Shown here piece by piece: positions 58,229 through 64,000 of a DNA stretch of 64,000 nt. The notes below the pieces were generated by a model, which was given only the letters and a program-made list of their open reading frames with translations, had not been told where the DNA came from and searched no databases. Numbering within the stretch: position 1 is the first letter of the stretch; every line of letters begins with the position of its first letter. Both the position numbers and the translations under genes were made by a program. Source of the stretch: Hsuehochloa calcarea (lineage: Eukaryota > Streptophyta > Magnoliopsida > Poales > Poaceae); assembly GCA_036346395.1 (NCBI GenBank), contig CM070598.1, forward strand, positions 6,307,517 to 6,371,516, written 5' to 3'.

Positions 58229-59187
58229 CCCAAGGAAAGGATTTCGAGTTGATGTGTCGTGTGTCGTTTTGGCTTGTTGCTTGAGTGGCACCGTGCAGCT
58301 ATGTTCGTACTAGCTTTACCTTTGCTAGCTACGACCATTTCTGGGTAAACTCGCGCGTAATACTGTAACAAAGAATTTGCTTCGTTTTTTCTTATCTTGA
58401 TTAGTACATGGGAGTTAAACTCTAATGGCCTATTTGGAAGACATAAATTTTACATTTTTCTTTAAGAAAACAGTTTAGTCCCGCGATGATCTAAAGTGCG
58501 AATTTGTCCTCGGTTCCTCAGGGGAAAAAGAGGAGCAATTGAAGCGTGTGTTCAGTGGTGAGGCTGTACCATGTTTGAGTGGTGACTAGTAGTACTGACT
58601 AATCATCAATAGGTGCAACCGAGCTGTTTAGCAGTTTAAGTATGTGTCAATATAATTTCTTTTTTTTAAGAAAAAAAAAACAATCTAACTAATGTATTAA
58701 TCCTTTTCAATTGCCCAAATGTTAGTATCACAAAAAATTAAACAACCCCACAAAATAGACGACGTTTAGCGCTTTTCCTCAAAATAAATGGGTTCAATTC
58801 CTCTTAAATAATTAAATAATATATATATATATATATATGATTAATACTTTCTACTCCCGAGTGTAGTTACTCCCATATTTTATATATCATCTAAAAGAAT
58901 TTGACATACTCCTTTATCACTTTGGGTATACTCATATACTAATTATAAGATACTTCAATGTGAACCACATGAAAAAATTATAAGAGAGTCCATAGTTTTT
59001 AGCATATTTTGTAAATACCTTCATATTCACACTGAAAAGGAGTATATCTAAAAACTTGTACATACCACGAAAGGTGTGAATCCACTAGGTGGTTTATATA
59101 TTCAGATATCTATATATCATACTCGATTATGAAGATACTCCTACGTTGTGAGATACGGGATGGAACTACTCTCGAGTAGGAAAAAGG

Positions 59188-59189
<2 letters not shown>
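58227..59189. other. AT-rich region without a gene
   Basis: Contains a short (TA)n run (58819-58838). I see nothing else. Confidence 0.45.

Positions 59190-59258
<69 letters not shown>
59190..59258. repeat. (TA)n microsatellite
   Basis: About 34 TA units followed by a short GTGTGTG. Confidence 0.95.
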
Positions 59259-59265
<7 letters not shown>

Positions 59266-60427
59266 ACATGGATACGGCCGGATGAGTGTGTTCGGGCTCG
59301 ACAGCTAGTACTGTGCTGCAATGTGCCAGCGATTTAGCTCTTTTGTCATATTGAAGCGAAGAATTAATATCGATTTGTTCTGGTTATAATGAATGAAACT
59401 GGCTATATGCGCGCATGTTGTGTTTAACATGTGAACCGCTGCGTTTTGTTCTGTATCGAGTTATGGATCCGCTAGCGCAACGCGTACATAAACCCAACAG
59501 AAGAGTTGCGTTTGTCATTTTCTCTCAACCACCACTAGCTAGATTTCGCACACTTTTTCCGGCTACATGTGTTGAGCAATTTTTATTATTTAACTCATTT
59601 ATTTATTTACTAACTCTCACCAATTTTATTTTTAATTATCACCCTTTTGTCTATATCACTATTTGTGACATGTCCAAACAACATTGTCACGTTAGTAACT
59701 ATAAGCATGGCTAAATCCTGTCACTCCATCGCCAGCGATGTGACAGTGTTGTTATCCCGCACGTGGCAGTGTTATCTTATCACGCCACGGGAAGTGGCGT
59801 GACAAAAAAGGTCATATTTAAAAATAAAGTTGGTAAGAGGTTAATAATAAAAATAAATTTAAAAATAGGTTGAGATGATATGTTGAATGAATGGATGACT
59901 TACTATCTCTGATTGAATGAATTGATGATTGCACTAAGTACATGATATACATGATCTCTTGCTAATGTCAAGGCGTGATAGGGTACTGTACTCTACATGT
60001 ATTTAATCACACTATGACGCTAACTTTTCAGAAAGACAAGACCATACTCTACCGCGCAGGCTACTCACATGCATTTAAGCACACTACGACGCTAGTTTTT
60101 CAGAAAAACAAGACCATACTCTGCTGCACAGGCTACTCAAATGCATTTAACCACGTCATGAAGCAGGCTACCAAATCGACATAACAACACTCTACCTCCT
60201 TAGCTTTTCGGACTGAAAAGGCGGGACTTTGTTGTGCAAACTTTTTAGACGGACATGACAGCTCTGTGCCACACTAGCTTTTCAAATCGAAAAGACCGAA
60301 CTGTGTCGCGTAAGCTTTTCAAGCGGACGAGACAAAACACTTAGACTCAAACTTTGCAGAATTGAACGCACCGCACACATCGATTTCTTGTGTGTTCTCA
60401 CTCCACCAAGTGCATTACACCCTTTGG

Positions 60428-60440
60428 ATTATAAAAAGAG
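60428..60440 (+). promoter_or_regulatory. TATA box for GRF copy D
   Basis: ATTATAAAAAGAGG lies about 90 bases before the ATG at 60523, the same spacing as for copy A. Confidence 0.5.
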
Positions 60441-60522
60441 GTGGAAGAAATTTCGGAGAGAACACTATACAACCAGACCAACACTACGTCAGAACTTGCT
60501 TCCCGCAACTAGGAGGAAGGAG

Positions 60523-61380
60523 ATGGAGGACTCAGTACCACCGCAATTCCCAGTCCAGCAATGTGTGTGCGAAGAATCATCAAAGATCGTCTAGTCCACA
60601 CACCGAGCGACATCCGCTCGGGCGTACTACACGTACGGTCACCACCTTGTAAGCGTATATTGCACACACAAAGATTTCTCACATCATATATTACATTCCA
60701 TAAATCCCTGATTATGTACGCCCATAATGGCAGCGGGAGATGCAATGCGACTTCTTCCAATGGATCGACAGCCCGGAGATGTACGATAGAGCATTCATTC
60801 GGCCGAAGTACATGTTGAACTTTCCCTGACGAGCCGAGTCCTTCCAACGCTAGACACCTTACGTACCCGACCCAAATCCAACTGAAAAGGCATCGAGCGA
60901 GCCCAAGAAAGCAAATGAGTAAAACAAGGTCAAACGGGCGACATACACGGGGAATGCCCCTACAAGTAAGACCGTAGGTCGTACTACCGCTCCCCATCGG
61001 CCGGGCGCACTCCGAATCGAAGAGGTAAGTTATGTTCATTATGCATCATAATTATTAATTTTGCCCGACGTTGCATTATGCTAACGTCGTTCAACCGTCC
61101 ATACTGGCCGCCGCTGTTGCGGGCATCAAGGGGACAAGGGGAAGGCTCCTGAAAGTGAAAATGTTAGCCATACTACGCTCCCGCCGCCGGACGCACTCCG
61201 GATCCAAAAGGTGAGTTATGTTTAGTATACATCATAATTATTAATTAGCCACGACGTTATGCTATCCTAACATTATCAAACCGTCCACCCTGTCTCACAG
61301 GACATGGTTGACTTCGAGACTGGCCACTGTCGCCGTGGGTAGCAAGGAGGCAAGGGGAAGGGAGCGATGGATGGGCCGCT
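60523..61380 (+). pseudogene. GRF zinc-finger/tandem-exon gene, copy D
   Basis: It starts MEDSVPPQFPVQQCVCEESSK, meets one stop (V-stop-STH), continues ARAYYTYGHHL to a GTAAGCG donor at about 60651. Exon 2 has RCDFFQWIDSPEMYDRAF (about 60743-60800), then PYVPDPNPTEKASS and a tail that ends APHRPGALRIEEVS with a GTAAGTT donor (61024). Two more homologous tail exons follow (about 61110-61211 and 61302-61380), the last with DMVDFETGHC. Stops after the second finger half and in tail exons inactivate it. It is the most complete copy. Confidence 0.65.
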
Positions 61381-62260
61381 GAAACTAATGATCTTTGTTC
61401 CATTCGAATTTATTTCTATTCGAAAAAAGGCGCATATGTATCATAGGAGTAATTCAGTTTGTTGCATCGTACATGATGTCGTTTCTTATGCACGTAACCA
61501 AACCCTGTGCTGTGTAATTTACAACTTATTACAAAGTCTATTTCAATTCGCGACTGCGTTGTAAAACCGACTTCAAATCTCGTCGTCTTTTCGCATTCAG
61601 TTATTGGCGTAGTAAGGCAGAAACACCTATCGAAAAAGGGTCCAAAATGAGTGTTCTGGAAGTAGGCACAAAATGGTCTACAACCCCAAACTGACGACTA
61701 GCGCCACCTATCATTGCAATAGGATGAAATGTGCATGCCTAATCATCCATCTGTTCATTCAAACTAATAATATCGCAGGTCCAAAATAAAATCTATTGCC
61801 TAGGATTGTGCATTCACTTAGCAATGCTCAATTCTCGCTATCTCAACTCAGGTTTATATATTTTGGAACATACGTCTGTGGAAAATTAAATGCTAAGAAG
61901 ATGATACATGAGAGTGAACTTATGCATTACAATTTTATCTTTCGTATCAAATGGTTCACATATCTTATGTAACAAACGTAAGATTTCATCGCCCGAGAAT
62001 ACCTTCAAAACATGCTCGGCCTTTTCACGCCACTCACGCCATGAGTGCGGGTATGACTATCGCCACGCCAGCCCTCCATACTACCACAATGTATCCGGGA
62101 GGGCTTGTATGACAGGTTGGGCCACATCGAGACTGGTGGCGTGACAGAACGGTTTGACCACACCACTAGTGCCGGTGTGATCAAATAGTTAGAGTTGAAA
62201 ATAAAATTAACGAGTGGTTAAATTTAAAATATTATCAAAAATGATTTAAAAAAAATCCAG
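61381..62260. other. 3' flank of GRF copy D inside the TIR element
   Basis: AT-rich with subterminal GC-rich palindromes near the right end. I see no gene. Confidence 0.4.
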
Positions 62261-62499
62261 TACTTAGCACACTCCTCGGTAATTTTCGCCGGTCCCTACT
62301 CCCAAGTACTGAAATGGCAGGAAACCGTTGCCATGTTTCGACTTCCGAGTGGGTGCGTACGCCTACTTGCTGTACCCCACACACAGCAGAGCACTGCTCC
62401 TGTCTTCACGCCTGCTCGTTTGTCTTTCTGCACGCCTGCTCGTTTCCGTTTCCGTTTCGGCTACATGCATGGGATGGATCGGTGTGGAAGTGGTGAGCT

Positions 62500-64000
62500 G
62501 TGAGTGGACTGATGATCAGCTGCCGCCTCCATCGATCGATAAGCCGTGGTACTGGACTAATGTTGCTTCTGGTGCGTGCATCATTGATGGGGCTCAGTCT
62601 ATCTTGGTACGGTCCATCGTGGCTCGATTAATTAAATTGACTGAATCGTTTTGAATCTTAGTCTGATGAACCGTTTCGGTCTACTTAGCTCGTTAGGTTA
62701 AAAAATATATTAAAAAACTGGTAAGCAAATCTTAAAAAACAAAACAAAATATGTAGAATTAATAAATAGATATAAAAATTGAAATAATAATAATAATAAG
62801 AAGAAGAAAAGCATATTGAAAATGTAACCAAAAGCTTTATTAATGTTGAAATGGCTGGCTCGTTAAAACATTTACCAAGTAAAAATTAAACATGAGAAAA
62901 CCTTAGCAAACGAAAAAGAGTACAGTCTATAACTCTACATACATCCTTGTGTCTACGTGTTGTTGTCTAGATACAGATTTTTAAACACCTCCGACAACTC
63001 TAGACTTTCAACAGAGTATTGTGTTCGTGAATCAGTTTGTTCACAGTCTTTCACCGTTAGAAGTACCTCCATCATCTCACTTACGAGACTTATTTTTCTC
63101 TCCTCCAATATTTTTCGTAAAGACAGTCAAGCGCACTCGGAGGAAGCTGCCGAGATAGAAATAATTAACACATCACGCAAGTATGGATAGCACATGATAT
63201 GTTAACTTATAGGCTTACCACCATTGTAAATTTTTGAAGCTTTCTGAGTTGAAATTCTCCATATCGTTGTCCACATAGATGGATAGTTCCCCACTCCTTG
63301 GGGTTGTTCTTGGCTGAGCAGGCGACGTTGTATAAGAAGAAGACCTGGACTTAGAGGAAGAGCCACCGAAGATCTTGCCTCAGATATTCATCTTGGTACT
63401 TGAGGTCGTTGCAAGCGGACTCCCTGGAACGTATTTTCATACCTTTGGTAAACCTCGTGTAATCGAGAACGAACTTTTACAAAATAGTTAGTATAGTCTA
63501 GCCCTGTAGCATCACCGAGAAGATCAAGTACATTACCAAATGCTTCAATTTTAGCTCTACGATCTAAAAAAATAAAATTGCATATAGGAAAGGGATTTCT
63601 TTGCAATATTTAAGGTGTTTACTTTTCATAGCAACAATAGCCTCACGTAAAACTACGACATTTCTCACATTTTTAATTGATAAACAATATGTAAAAATGC
63701 ATACAGGACAGTGGACATTACAGCAGTGGCCTCATAAATTTTTTCTAAAAATTATAGTATCTTATGAAGAACGAACCAATGTTGCTCAGTTAAGAGTATA
63801 CTATCGTCATTGCTCTGATAGTGCGTTTGAATAAAAACAGAAAAAATGCTCTTATACGGTAAAAGACTCTTAAGCATCAGGTAAGTAGAGTTTCATCTTA
63901 CTGGCATATCCAAACCAAACTTTCTCGGACGTACACGCATCGCCCTGCAGAAGCTCTTATATGCTGATATTTTTACGTTAGAATTATTCAAGAAAGAAAT
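62500..64000 (-). mobile_element. hAT transposon, right part beyond the window
   Basis: A coding remnant (62953-64000) is followed by an AT-rich 3' flank and 'agctcgttaggtt' type sequence that resembles hAT ends near 62680. A short (TAA)n run lies at 62784-62799. The 5' end of the element is outside the window. Confidence 0.55.
62953..64000 (-). pseudogene. hAT transposase C-terminal region
   Basis: Minus strand: FYEATAVMSTVLYAF-like sequence (about 63740), DRRAKIEAFGNVLDLLGDA then KVRSRLHEVYQRYEN (63388-63606), an ELSIYVDNDMENFNSES and LQWW segment (about 63260), and a dimerisation-region end with VLLTVKDCEQTDSRTQYSVE then SEVFKNLYLDNN before a stop at 62953. These blocks, in this order, are characteristic of the C-terminal half of plant hAT transposases. 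Frameshifts separate them, and the GGRVL/SAFS part is degenerate. Confidence 0.75.

Larger units (their letters stand above)
59600..62260. mobile_element. TIR transposon (MULE-like) carrying GRF copy D
   Basis: The left end has 'aactctcaccaattttattttt' and the right end its complement-like 'gagttgaaaataaaattaac'; a further copy of this motif in opposite orientation near 59825 makes the left end partly palindromic. Subterminal regions at both ends share 'cacgcca..ggcgtgaca' motifs (59780-59805, 62030-62145). No transposase is seen. Boundaries and target duplication are unresolved. Confidence 0.5.

Noticed and set aside
58060..58371. 103-residue minus-strand frame with an Arg-Glu repeat
   Set aside because: The Arg-Glu run is simply the translated CT microsatellite.
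62314..62654. 108- and 60-residue frames
   Set aside because: No domain, no conserved context, and located between two transposon remnants.

Overview
The window looks like nuclear DNA of a grass (Poaceae), possibly Oryza-like. The evidence is one very GC-rich, intronless coding gene in an AT-richer background, a Stowaway-type MITE, Tekay/RIRE3-like chromovirus LTRs, Tat/RIRE2-like elements with an antisense ORF, an L1-type LINE, Mutator-like elements (MULEs), plant mobile domain and GRF zinc-finger genes, and a hAT transposase. There are no operons, bacterial genes, CRISPR arrays, rRNA or convincing tRNA genes. The species call is inference.

Only one gene looks intact: a 270-residue single C2H2 zinc-finger protein with two EAR-type repression motifs (42634-43446, +), with a TATA box and a CT-rich leader. 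A second host gene survives only as a broken 3' end (2724-8587). It encodes a GRF finger plus CCHC knuckles, most like the tail of DNA topoisomerase 3-alpha, and is split by a solo LTR with an exact 5-bp target duplication and by a 3-kb MULE with a 10-bp duplication.

Layout: 1-1806 chromovirus LTR end; 1807-8930 the broken gene with nested insertions; 8930-10625 small repeats; 10626-15437 a complete but internally deleted Tat-type LTR element with TSD GTTGG; 15438-18430 repeat remnants, a 113-bp tandem repeat and a MITE; 18430-19735 an antisense copia 3' end; 19740-20890 another antisense LTR; 20900-25680 a plant-mobile-domain gene convergent with a GRF gene; 26840-27850 a decayed copia gag; 27860-37855 a mosaic Tekay-like chromovirus; 37856-40236 an antisense Tat-type gag and 5' LTR; 40237-45110 the zinc-finger gene and its flanks; 45118-51950 an antisense LINE; 52014-52630 three SINE-like direct repeats; 52849-56268 a MULE with roughly 240-bp inverted repeats; 56300-59600 hAT-like scraps and microsatellites; 59600-62260 a further TIR element; 62500-64000 the end of an antisense hAT transposon.

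The most notable pattern is a gene family that occurs four times (6933-7666, 24775-25668, 53841-54249, 60523-61380). It encodes a GRF zinc finger split by an intron, followed by a tail built from homologous tandem exons. The four copies sit in different transposon contexts: two TIR elements with unlike ends, one beside a plant-mobile-domain gene, and one fused downstream of a MULE transposase N-terminus. All four are damaged, but the shared architecture suggests a recurring accessory gene of MULE-like elements.
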